A stretch of 64,000 bases of DNA from Cladopsammia gracilis (lineage: Eukaryota > Cnidaria > Anthozoa > Scleractinia > Dendrophylliidae), in assembly GCA_022457155.1 (NCBI GenBank), contig JAJGOT010000091.1, positions 248,001-312,000 on the forward strand, given 5' to 3'. The position numbers were made by a program, and so were the translations under genes. Shown piece by piece: positions 10,972-18,601 of this stretch (its first letter is position 1; every line of letters starts with the position of its first letter). The notes under the pieces were generated by a model that was given only the letters and a program-made list of their open reading frames with translations, was not told where the DNA came from and searched no databases.

Positions 10972-11451
10972 ATGGCGTCCAACAAAGTGGTCACCCCCTC
11001 GGTGGTGGAAGTCATGCGTGCCAAGCGGAAACGTGTCATGGAGGAGAAGAAGAAGGAGACCGGGGCCGCCAAACGCGTGAAAGTGGAACCAGTGGGAGAG
11101 GAGGAGAAGGATCCATCCCAGACTGCCTCGCTTCCCCATGGAGAGTCTTATTGGGATTATCTACCCATCATCCTCCAAGAACGCATCCTGGATTTGGCGG
11201 CCAGGCAATTGCACCGCGAACGCATGGCACGGGTATGTTTCGACCTTGTATTTCATCGTGTTTGCCAACTTCATAAATGGGTCAAATATTCAGTTAGATG
11301 TGTCGGTTGCAACCATTGCTCCCGACGACGGCGTTACGGGACCATCAATCAATTATTAACCAAAGTGCGTTCCATCGAAAACCCCCATTCCGCCCATTGG
11401 ACCAATGGCTATTGCAACGAATGCCACGACGATTTGATGCTGGGTCTTTGA
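10972..11451 (+). CDS. modular gene: constant exon plus zinc module 1
   Basis: ATG at 10972 opens 159 codons. Residues 1-87 (10972-11232) are the constant part. It has basic nuclear-localisation-like patches (RAKRKR, AAKRVKVE), an acidic linker, then ESYWDYLPIILQERILDLAA, which resembles the first helices of an F-box-like motif. After CGG at 11230-11232 comes GTATGT, a textbook splice donor in phase 0. Read without splicing, the frame continues into module 1 (residues 88-159): Cys at module residue 11 (VFHRVC), Trp at residue 16, CNHCSR at 26-31, YGTINQLL, then a second CNEC pair and TGA at 11449-11451. Six paralogous modules follow downstream, each behind a phase-0 acceptor. The unspliced form would therefore carry module 1 and spliced forms another module. 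Partner and role are unknown; DNA, RNA or protein binding through a small Zn site is an inference. Confidence 0.75.
   Translation: MASNKVVTPSVVEVMRAKRKRVMEEKKKETGAAKRVKVEPVGEEEKDPSQTASLPHGESYWDYLPIILQERILDLAARQLHRERMARVCFDLVFHRVCQLHKWVKYSVRCVGCNHCSRRRRYGTINQLLTKVRSIENPHSAHWTNGYCNECHDDLMLGL
11233..11238 (+). promoter_or_regulatory. shared 5' splice donor GTATGT
   Basis: GTATGT after CGG in phase 0. The first codon of the putative intron (GTA, Val) is also the first residue of module 1, at the same alignment position as the first residue after each downstream acceptor. The donor thus sits exactly on the module boundary. Confidence 0.7.
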
Positions 11452-11499
11452 TGGGGTCTTTGTAACCTTTGTGTTTTTTTTTTCCTCTTTAACTACAAG

Positions 11500-11631
11500 G
11501 TGATGGTCGAAATCCGCACTTTGCTTCGCTGTCCTGTCACGCAATGGGTGCGACCCACTCCCAGTCGACGTTCATTTATTATGTGGGACCTCTCTTGCCT
11601 CTACTGCCGGCGACGTGTTTTTAATCTGTAA
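11500..11631 (+). CDS. zinc module 2 (alternative terminal exon)
   Basis: Acceptor: a pyrimidine-rich tract (about 11469-11490) leading to ctttaactacaag, AG at 11498-11499. The phase-0 frame of 43 codons to TAA 11629-11631 begins VMVEIRTLLRCPVTQW, with the family Cys at residue 11 and Trp at 16, then CLYCRR. The C-x2-C is spaced further from the Trp (17 residues between) than in other modules, and the usual G-x-I-D-D tail is missing because the stop follows CRRRVFNL. It is either a shortened or a decaying member of the array. Confidence 0.65.
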   Translation: MMVEIRTLLRCPVTQWVRPTPSRRSFIMWDLSCLYCRRRVFNL

Positions 11632-11662
11632 CGCTGTTATTTTTTTCACCCCACAAACACAG

Positions 11663-11821
11663 ATCACGGGACAGTTACGGGAATTGTACCTCTGCCCACG
11701 CTCGTTATGGTTGAACACCGAAAAACATACGAACAATCCTATGGTGTGCCAACATTGTAATCGTAAAGTCTTCAAGGGCAAAATTGATCGTTTGATTTCA
11801 GCCATGCTCCGTCACGCGTGA
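11663..11821 (+). CDS. zinc module 3 (alternative terminal exon)
   Basis: Acceptor atttttttcaccccacaaac ending acAG at 11661-11662. The phase-0 frame of 52 codons to TGA 11819-11821 begins ITGQLRELYLCPRSLW (Cys 11, Trp 16), then CQHCNR at 29-34 and FKGKIDRLI, the conserved G-x-I-D tail. The intron-like gap after module 2 is only 31 bp, so module 3 can be reached from the shared donor but not easily from a module 2 donor. The last 20 bases of the frame are part of a 27-bp inverted repeat (11801-11827 with 12123-12149). Confidence 0.7.
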   Translation: MTGQLRELYLCPRSLWLNTEKHTNNPMVCQHCNRKVFKGKIDRLISAMLRHA

Positions 11822-12149
11822 CCAGTAATCACAAGACTGAAATGAACATTTGAATATTTCTTTGTAACGTCCGAAATTTGAATGAAACCTTGAAGATCTC
11901 GCTAGAAAACACTTTGAAAGTCACGAGTTAACGGAAAAAATAACTTCACTACACGCATAAAAGACCTAATATTGTTCAGATCTGTAACATTTAAAGTAAA
12001 ATGATATTTTGTTGCTCTTTGTTTCCAAAAATTCGGTTAAATTCTAACGGGAGTTCCGAATCTCGGAATGAATTTACAAAACCGACGCGTAAACTTGAAA
12101 ACTCCATTCAAATTTTCAAAAATACTGGTCACGCGTGACGGAGCATGGC
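11801..12149. repeat. 27-bp perfect inverted repeat around a 295-bp AT-rich insert
   Basis: Positions 11801-11827 and 12123-12149 are exact reverse complements (gccatgctccgtcacgcgtg... on the left, ending ...cacgcgtgacggagcatggc on the right). They include the palindrome CACGCGTG and the coding end of module 3. The 295-bp interior is strikingly more AT-rich than the flanking modules and has no module-like frame. No target duplication is apparent. It looks like an insertion, or an inverted duplication event, in the widest gap of the array. Confidence 0.8.
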
Positions 12150-12206
12150 TGTAAAAGAAGGAAACGCAGAGATCACTAATTTTCATTTTTATTTCACACT
12201 GTACAG

Positions 12207-12347
12207 TTGATTTTAGAAATACAAGACTTGCCCGTTTGCGCCGTTTCTATTTGGGGCGATCCCACTCCGCCATCTTATTGTCAACATTGTTTGCGACGAT
12301 GGACAGACGGGGACATTGACGATCGTTTTCTTCTCCGTTTCTTTTAG
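12207..12347 (+). CDS. zinc module 4 (alternative terminal exon)
   Basis: Acceptor atttttatttcacactgtacag, AG at 12205-12206. The phase-0 frame of 46 codons to TAG 12345-12347 begins LILEIQDLPVCAVSIW (Cys 11, Trp 16), followed by YCQHCLRR (Cys 25 and 28) and DGDIDDRFL. Its last codons (RFLLRFF and the stop) are the pyrimidine tract and AG of the module 5 acceptor: the TAG stop is itself the acceptor AG. Module 4 is thus fully in frame yet has no spacer to module 5. Confidence 0.75.
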   Translation: MILEIQDLPVCAVSIWGDPTPPSYCQHCLRRWTDGDIDDRFLLRFF

Positions 12348-12596
12348 TTGATGCAAGAACTCGGGCAATCCATCGTGTGTCCGTGCACCAAATGGGTCAC
12401 CAATCCCGCGTTGCCTTTATATTGCCAACATTGTCGACGCATAGAACTGTTTGGGCGACTCGATTTTCTCGTCGCCCATTCCATCGATTGGGCTCACGAC
12501 GACTTTATGGACAGACAGGACGCCGTTCACAACGATGATCACCTGATTGCTTTTGCGGACAAACGTTTCAATTTACATTTTTATCAACACGTGTAA
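12348..12596 (+). CDS. zinc module 5 (alternative terminal exon, long tail)
   Basis: Acceptor cgttttcttctccgtttcttttag (AG 12346-12347). The phase-0 frame of 82 codons to TAA 12594-12596 begins LMQELGQSIVCPCTKW (Cys 11, Trp 16), then YCQHCRR (26 and 29) and FGRLDFL. It is the longest module: about 40 extra residues rich in Asp, His and aromatic residues (SIDWAHDDFMDRQDAVHND) follow the common fold, which may add a second interaction surface. Confidence 0.75.
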   Translation: MMQELGQSIVCPCTKWVTNPALPLYCQHCRRIELFGRLDFLVAHSIDWAHDDFMDRQDAVHNDDHLIAFADKRFNLHFYQHV

Positions 12597-12645
12597 TTAT
12601 TTTTTAAAAAACAATCGTGAATAAATGTTGTTGTTGTTTTTTCAG

Positions 12646-12807
12646 ATTCTGGATGAATTGCTGTCTTTTCGCGTTTGCCCCTTCTACCTATGGTCTAACC
12701 GATCCTTCTTTCTATCCTATCCATGCTGCCATTGCGTGCGGGGACTGGGCCTGGGAACCATTGACGATTGGATGAAATACAAAAAGCGACAAAACCACTC
12801 AACGTGA
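12646..12807 (+). CDS. zinc module 6 (alternative terminal exon)
   Basis: Acceptor tgttgttgttgttttttcag (AG 12644-12645). The phase-0 frame of 53 codons to TGA 12805-12807 begins ILDELLSFRVCPFYLW (Cys 11, Trp 16), then CCHCVR (27-32) and LGTIDDWM, with a basic tail KYKKRQNHST. The intron-like gap from module 5 is 49 bp. Confidence 0.75.
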   Translation: MLDELLSFRVCPFYLWSNRSFFLSYPCCHCVRGLGLGTIDDWMKYKKRQNHST

Positions 12808-12822
12808 CTTCCCGTTTTTCAG

Positions 12823-13002
12823 GTCATGACGCAATTGAAATCCCTGATCGTGTGTGGCTTCCGACAATGGACCACCCGCGGTGCCGATCCGTGGATTCTA
12901 TGCAACCATTGCATTCGGTATTTTGCTTTCGGGGCCATTGACGACTGGCTCGAAAAGACAAAACCGCCCCCATCAGAGACTTGCCATTACGGCTTCAATT
13001 GA
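12823..13002 (+). CDS. zinc module 7 (alternative terminal exon, last)
   Basis: Acceptor gacttcccgtttttcag (AG 12821-12822), only 15 bp after the module 6 stop. The phase-0 frame of 59 codons to TGA 13000-13002 begins VMTQLKSLIVCGFRQW (Cys 11, Trp 16), then CNHCIR (27-32) and FGAIDDWL, with a Pro-rich tail ending SETCHYGFN. It is the last module, and a polyadenylation signal follows 99 nt after the stop. Confidence 0.75.
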   Translation, partial: VMTQLKSLIVCGFRQWTTRGADPWILCNHCIRYFAFGAIDDWLEKTKPPPSETCHYGFN

Positions 13003-13100
13003 CGTCGACCCGACGAGGTAAACACCTGCCAGGGGCGTTCTCCCATTAGGGGATGGAAACCATGTCCCCGCTTGTAAAAATAGCTTTTCGTTGTGTGACT

Positions 13101-13106
13101 ATTAAA
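13101..13106 (+). terminator. polyadenylation signal of the module array
   Basis: ATTAAA is followed by a strongly T/GT-rich stretch (13112-13146), the expected arrangement of signal and downstream element. It is the only good candidate after module 7 and could serve all splice forms. Confidence 0.55.
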
Positions 13107-13134
13107 AGCCATTTTTTTGCGTTATTTTCTGTTT

Positions 13135-13400
13135 TTTTCTGTCTCTCTGGCCGAGCGGGATCTGGGACCCACCCCGCGTGCGGAACCAGAGCGACCAGTC
13201 ACCATCCCCGAGCGACCCCCGAGCGATTCCCGAACCATCCCGAGCTCTCCCGACCTTTTTTCGAGTGTTCTATGTATAAGCTATGTTAAAGCTATGTACT
13301 TCCGGTCTATGACGTCACCTCCATGATGTCATTGCACGTGTACAGATTTTTAATGAGATGCAAATGAGATGCTAATGAGATGTACTCGCTCCTGATTGGT
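13135..13400. promoter_or_regulatory. GC-rich enhancer/promoter-like cluster
   Basis: A GC-rich block with repeated CCCGAGCGA-like units (13196-13250) is followed by TATAAG at 13275, a perfect CRE TGACGTCA at 13310-13317, a CACGTG E-box near 13335, the octamer ATGCAAAT at 13358-13365 with a near copy ATGCTAAT at 13370, and an inverted CCAAT at 13394-13398. Such density is unusual in this window. No reading frame downstream is recognised, so it may serve the array from its 3' side or be the start of an unannotated transcript. Confidence 0.4.
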
Positions 13401-13462
13401 TGATATCGTGTTTCGCAAAGGTTGAGCGTCCCTTACTACTAATAGTAACTTTGACTGGACTG

Positions 13463-13887
13463 AACGTCTGACGTTATTATTTATTTTTGTTTTATTTTTT
13501 ATTTTTTACTTTAATTACAAAGAACTATTAAAAAAGAAAATAATTACAATATTCTAAACAACCGCCATAACGGACATACTTACAACTGTCAAGATTTCAC
13601 AGATTATATACATTACAGCCAAAAAAACAGCCGCGCAATTGCTGAATGAGGCTTGTATTACAAAGAATTAATTAATGCTTAAGTATGTTGATAAAAGAGA
13701 AATTGACACTTATTTACAGTACACCCTAAAATAAAACAAAAACACACACGAACATACACACGAAAACATACACACGAACTTAAATAAAGGGGGGAAATGT
13801 CTTTTGGCCATTTTTCATAAACGGTTTCTAATTTATTATTCTCAGTGGAAATATAACGTCTGACGTTAGCTGTTACGTCTGGCGTTA
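13463..13887. repeat. AACGTCTGACGTT motif pair, AT-rich repeat
   Basis: The 13-base inverted motif AACGTC-T-GACGTT occurs at 13463-13475 and 13855-13867, followed by a looser copy at 13872-13887. It recurs once more at 30295-30307. The sequence after the second copy (aagttttgtgcaactgg) also resembles the sequence after the 30295 copy, so the motif is probably a transposon terminus. Confidence 0.4.
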
Positions 13888-14754
13888 AGTTTTGTGCAAC
13901 TGGCCCCTGGACAAAAGGCTTGGTTACTAATGAATGCTAATGATGGCATCGACCGTTTACGAAAGGGAAATCAGCGTCGCCTATCACCCTTCGTCTCGGA
14001 CAAAGTGAAGTGAAAGGGTTAAAGGGTGCCAGTGTTTTCCTTTATATATACTCATTTGCGTATCATTAATTAATCCCCAGGTATCATATTGACAATTCAA
14101 ATGGAATGTGAATAGGTTTCAAATTTGGCCAATCAGACGGCATACCAAACTCTGGTATACCGCCACGTTAACCGCGATCAAACGAGAGAAATTTGCAAAA
14201 GTTAAGCAAAGTACTTAAAAGTTAAGGTTGTCATTTTCACTGTTTAAAGTTTAATATATTGCCAATACACTGTCAATTTACCAAACGTTTTGAAAGTTTA
14301 CTAAAAAAAGTTCTAAGCGTTTAAAAACTGTGAACTGCAGAATTGTCGGTGCCATTTGCCAACATAATTTTGATCAGGCGCAAAGTGGTTTGGTTAGTTT
14401 TCAACGGAAAGAAGCTCATTATTTTGAGAAAAATTAAAAGAAAGTTACGTCCACCGGCTAATTTGGTTGCGATTGACAATTCTATTGTTACACCTGAAAT
14501 GTTTCCTGTGTTCGCTGACTACTTCAGCGGAACACAAAAATAGAATACAACTTATCCGTAAGTGTTTATTTGCTTCAAGTGCCCATAACCAATTTTTTTT
14601 TTCTCACCAGAATCGAAATGTCACCCAAGGACCTTGGCCGCGAAAAAAGTTTACAATTTACATAGAACGTGATTGTTTTATAATTGTTTCATTAACTTCA
14701 AAATCCAATATTTTTGCGGCCTACTCGCCCCGCTGATTTAGGCACACTTTGTGA
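13888..14754. other. intergenic; degraded repeat
   Basis: An open frame at 14343-14543 has no domain. Its end (about 14478-14550) matches 37920-38020 in inverted orientation and 28265-28320 in part, sharing tgctgactac...cagcggaacacaaaaa, so it is a dispersed repeat. Confidence 0.4.
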
Positions 14755-15400
14755 CGTAGATTCAGGAACGCGTGTTGTTTGGCATTGTCATCGAAAGAAG
14801 AAAGGTTTAATAGGTGAATCGGAAAGTGACAATGTTAAAGAACTAAGCAATCAATATCTTTCAAACAATTCTTGCTATGCCAGCTAATCACAGCGACGAA
14901 CTTACAAGTGGGAGCAAGTCTGAAGTCATGATCACGTGTTCATTAATGTACGTCACAGCTCCTTTGCAGAGAGGACTATAGACTTTCTCAAAGTCCCTTC
15001 CAATACTTGTTTTCGATAAGTTTTGGTTCTTCGCGACTTAAATTAATTCCGCGCGCAAATTTATCGAATAAAACTCGTTAAGGTCAACTTGTGGCAAGTC
15101 TAAGAGGACTAAAGAGAGAGGACTAAAACGAATGGTGTGCCAAAATGGCGGCAAATTTGAAAGTTTTATAACATTATTTAACAAATCGCGCTTTTTGCAA
15201 GTCGCAAAATTTTTTCGCAGGAAGTCGTTGGTCTCCTAGTTGGATGTGCTAAGTGCGGTTAATAAAGTTTCAGAGGTTCGACTTATCCAGGTCAAATAAA
15301 TGTTGAGCCACGTAGTACTGGTGATACAAACAAGGAATCAGAGAATTAACTGTGTGTGTAAGTTATAGTTCTAAGGTCAATCATCGGCGTACGGGAAAAA
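14755..15400 (-). repeat. copy of a dispersed element, with empty IS3EU-like site
   Basis: In reverse orientation this stretch matches the sequence on both sides of the foldback element at 54229-55807. Positions 14755-14985 match 55814-56018, and the region from 14991 to about 15270 matches sequence upstream of 54222, including the shared gttcgacttat/ataagtcgaac block. The junction at 14985-14990 (complement TGAGAA) corresponds to the 6-bp duplicated target TGAGAG at 54223, so this copy lacks the insertion. Parts also resemble 20420-20700. Confidence 0.7.
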
Positions 15401-15670
15401 TTTTGTCGGGGGGGGGGGGGGGGGGCGCTGAACTTAATTTGCCTGAATGAAAGTTTGCGGAAAATTGGTTCTATTCTTTTCAATTCTTTTTAGAACGAGG
15501 CATTGAGACAATGAGCTCTAGCACTCGCTGACATTTTACTTTTCTACAGCTGTGAACGATGCGAGAATGAGCTTCTACATCTCGCATTCTTCGCGCTTCA
15601 CACGGTACCGATAAGATATTTTACGAGACTTTGATAAAGACATACTTTGAACGACCAGATACCAACCACA
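15401..15670. other. intergenic with poly-G tract
   Basis: A poly-G run lies at about 15409-15425. Nothing else is recognised. Confidence 0.5.
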
Positions 15671-15679
15671 CATACTGTC

Positions 15680-16044
15680 GGTAAACACTCGTTTCCATAT
15701 CTCAAACTGACCTTTCCTTTTCACTTTAAGTTACATGAAGTAAAACCTATTTCACACTTAGAGTAAAAACCTATTTATAGAGTTACCCATAACAATAAAT
15801 GAAAGCTAACCGTTCTCAAATCAGTGCTTAACCCTAAACACTGTAGATCAATGCTAAACTTCAAAACACTACTCTTTGCTTTACCGGAGCTCTGTTCTCT
15901 CAATTCTCCGGGTTCTCTGAACAATAAAGGGGGTTCTGTTCATGTGTACGTCAGTACTACGGTATAACAATAACATATACTACGTTGTGTAAAACCTCAT
16001 TAGGTGTCCAAGGTCAGTTTGAGAGATGGAAACGAGTGTTAACC
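15680..16044. mobile_element. MITE copy 1, Mutator-like (9-bp target duplication)
   Basis: The terminal inverted repeats are GGTAAACACTCGTTTCCATA... and the complement GGTTAACACTCGTTTCCATC.... A 9-bp direct repeat CATACTGTC flanks the element exactly (15671-15679 and 16045-16053). It is 365 bp and non-coding. A second, oppositely oriented copy lies at 16342-16804. Confidence 0.85.
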
Positions 16045-16341
16045 CATACTGTCTCTGAAAAGATGGTCGCCAAATGTTATACTTAGTTTCAGTCCCTGCG
16101 CGGTCCACAATATCATTCCCACCCTTAGCGGACCATAACGCAAATTCATCGTTCTATGGCTCTATTTACACGGACAGAGGATGATCCTAGAAGGAGTTTG
16201 GTTTACATGCGTAAATGCGGCATCCAGGGTCAACTTTTCATTTGGTTTACGTGAAAAATTCGGCAGGATAGCCCAGGTACCTTTGAGTTCGGCGCGGTTG
16301 CAAAGCAATAACAAAAGCGAAGGGGCGACAATAACAAAAGC

Positions 16342-16804
16342 GGTTGACACTCGTTTCCATCTCTCAAACTGACCTTGGACACCTTATGAGGTTTTACACA
16401 ACGTAGTATATTTTTGTTACACCGTAGTACTGACGTACACGACAACAGATGCAGAGAACCCGGAGAACTGAGAGAACAGAGCACCGGTTAAGCAAAGAGT
16501 AGCATTTTGGGGTTTAGCATTGATCTACAGTGTTTAGGGTTAAGCACTGATTTGAAAACGGTTAGCTTTCATTTACTGTTATGGGTAACTCTATAAATAG
16601 GTTAAAAATTGCATCTCCCGGCAGCTAATCCACGTTGGTATAGTGGATAAGGATATTAGCTATAAAGCAAACGACTCGGGTTCGAGGCATACATTATACT
16701 GATCTTTTTTTCTAATTTTACTCTAAGTGTGAAATAGGTTTTACTTCATGTAACTTAAAGTGAAAAGGAAAGGTCAGTTTGAGATATGGAAACGAGTGTT
16801 TACC
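16342..16804. mobile_element. MITE copy 2 with extra tRNA-like insert
   Basis: Same family as 15680-16044 but in the opposite orientation. It is flanked by the 9-bp duplication AACAAAAGC (16333-16341 and 16805-16813). It is about 98 bp longer because of an insertion at about 16605-16717, which contains tRNA-like sequence. Apart from that insert the two copies align end to end. Confidence 0.85.
16628..16716 (+). repeat. tRNA-derived retroposon or SINE head
   Basis: An A-box-like TTGGTATAGTGGATAAGG (from 16635) and a B-box GGGTTCGAGGC (16678-16688) have the spacing of a tRNA gene, and a TTTTTTT Pol III terminator follows at about 16705. The T-stem and acceptor stem do not pair properly, so it is not a functional tRNA. 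It is absent from MITE copy 1. Confidence 0.6.
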
Positions 16805-17175
16805 AACAAAAGCGAAGATAACCCTGGGGCTCCCGAGGCTGTTTACATGATGGAGCTCGGATGATCCTAGCGCTAGCATCATCCTACTTCTCAGATGAGG
16901 CCCTGTTAGGGGGGGTCTGAATAATCCATAATCCTGGATAAATTTTGGAAATAATCCGTATCCCAATATTGTAAAAAAAAAATATCCCTAAAATAAAATT
17001 CTAAAACAATCAATTTATAGCAACCCCTAATTACCCTTTTGTGTCCCGTGAATTGATTTACGTACTGTATATCAAGCATAAATACGAAAAAAGCAAGTGA
17101 CACACTCGAACACCAACCCCGCGGCCTGGCCAGTACTTTACGCATGCCCACAGCCATATCACCCTGGCAGTTGCA

Positions 17176-17220
17176 GCCATGGACAGCTGTTTCGTCCTAG
17201 TTAGGACTCGTCAGCATGGC
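17176..17220 (-). ncRNA. minimal type I hammerhead ribozyme, intact core
   Basis: On the minus strand the order is GCCATG (stem I), CTGACGA (core), GTCC-TAACTA-GGAC (stem II), GAAA (core), CAGCTG-T (very short stem III, ACAG/CUGU), C (cleavage site), CATGGC (stem I). All conserved core bases are present and all three stems pair. A stem III of this kind, without a loop, is the form known from Penelope-like elements, where it is thought to act as a dimer. Predicted cleavage is after the UC preceding CATGGC. Confidence 0.85.
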
Positions 17221-17260
17221 ATAGCCAGGCAGGGTCTCACAAACGATCATCGACAGCTAT

Positions 17261-17305
17261 GCCATGTTGACGAGTCCTAATAAGGACGAAACAGCTGTCC
17301 ATGGC
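17261..17305 (+). ncRNA. hammerhead ribozyme copy with C3-to-U change
   Basis: Sense-strand partner of the motif at 17176-17220, with the same stems (GCCATG/CATGGC, GTCC/GGAC, ACAG/CTGT) and loop TAATAA. The core reads TTGACGA instead of CTGACGA. C3 is a catalytic-core position, so this copy, which lies in the orientation of the downstream ORF, is expected to be weak or dead. Confidence 0.75.
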
Positions 17306-17562
17306 TGCCACTGCCAGGGTGATATGGCTGTGCGCATGCGTAAGGTACTGGCCAGACCGCGGGGTTGGTGTTTGAGTGTGTCACTTGCTTTTTTCGTGTT
17401 TTACTTAAAATTAACTGACACACTGATCGGCAAAAATGCTGATCCACCTCCCCATACGCATGCTGTGGGAGGATGGCCGTGCTGTCCCCAGCCAACAGCT
17501 ACCATGTGTGTTGTGTGGAGCTGGCGCTTAAAGCGATGCTTGCATCCGCCTTGGCAGTAAAG

Positions 17563-18601
17563 GACACCTACAAAACGACTTTCGGGTCGTGTATAACCGT
17601 GGGTATTTCCAACTTTCACCCTGCACTTCAATTCACACATTCTATCTCTGAAACCGAATTGCCTTTCCTTGGTATCAATTTACGCATTTCTGGCAATCGA
17701 ATCTCTACTACCATCTACTACAAGCCCACAGATACCCACAGTTAACTCACCACCAGTCATCACATCCTCGACACTGCAAAGAAAGCCTACCTCACAGTCA
17801 GCTCATACGCATTCGACGCCTCTGCTCTGACGACGCCGACTTTCTAGCAAGAGCACATGAAATGGCCTCTTTCTTTGAAAGGCGTGGTTACAATGCACAC
17901 ACTCTCCAACATGATCTTGAGGAAATCCGACATGTCACACAGACCGATGCCCTCAAACGGAACACCGTGGCCGATGAAAAGGAGAGCAGGATCCCTTTGG
18001 TTCTTACTTACCATCCTCTGAACAACAGAATCAAACGGATTTTGCTCGACAACTTCAGCATCATATCGAACGACCCTGAAACCAAGGAAATATTTCCTCA
18101 GCCACCAATGATCGCTTATTGCCGAGATCAAAACCTGCGAAACGTCTTGGTCCACACGTCCGACACAAATCAAACTACTTCGCCCGTAGGTTCTGCTCCT
18201 TGTCGACACCCCCGCTGCCGTACCTGTGACCACATCTCAAATGACACTACTCTACTGGCTCCAAAAGGCTCCTTCACCATCAGAGAGTCCTTTACCTGTC
18301 TGTCATCTGGCCTTATATACTGCATCTCCTGCCGTTGCTGCCTGCCATTTACATCGGCGAAACTGGGCGCACTCTTAGGGAAAGGTTTGGCGAACATCTC
18401 AGGAGTATTACCAAGAGTGCACCCGGTTTTCCAGTCGCAGAGCACTTCAGTTCCAATGGGCACTCTGTGGATGACGTGCAGGTTTGCGGCGTCAAGCTCT
18501 GCGGCGGAAACAAGCAAAGGAAACGGCAGGAGATGCGTCTTATTTTCCAACTTGGTACCTGTCAACCGCGCGGCCTAAATTCTGACTTTCGTTTCTTCTA
18601 A
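17563..18601 (+). pseudogene. Penelope-like element 1: RT C-terminus and GIY-YIG nuclease
   Basis: The product would be a reverse transcriptase fused to a GIY-YIG endonuclease. Only the C-terminal third remains. Frame one (to 17745) ends at the block TELPFLGINLRISGNR and YYKPTDTHS. Frame two (17862-18340) carries KESRIPLVLTYHPLNNRI, the CRTCDHIS cysteine motif and GLIYCISC. Frame three (about 18340-18601) has IYIGETGRTLRERFGEH, the GIY-YIG motif, then AEHFSSNGHS. There are thus two frameshifts and one stop, and the RT catalytic motifs are deleted. The element lies within the 16898-19896 transposon, downstream of its ribozyme-bearing terminal repeat. Confidence 0.85.

Larger units (their letters stand above)
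17083..17395. repeat. inverted pLTR arms of Penelope-like element 1
   Basis: Arms of about 135 bp (17083-17220 and 17254-17395) are near-perfect reverse complements, from gcaagtgacacactcgaaca inward to the hammerhead motifs. They are separated by about 35 bp. Penelope-like elements commonly begin with an inverted partial copy of their own terminal region, and this fits that pattern. Confidence 0.75.

Noticed and set aside
11230..11291. A 59-base intron from GTATGT (11233) to tattcAG (11291) within the module 1 region
   Set aside because: Joining there shifts the frame and destroys the module 1 cysteines; the unspliced frame fits the module family at every key position.
11626..11662. A second donor (CT|GTAACG) at the end of module 2 feeding module 3
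   Set aside because: The gap would be about 36 bases and in the wrong phase; the shared upstream donor fits better.
16628..16716. Functional tRNA gene
   Set aside because: A and B boxes are present but the T and acceptor stems do not pair; it sits as an insertion in a MITE.
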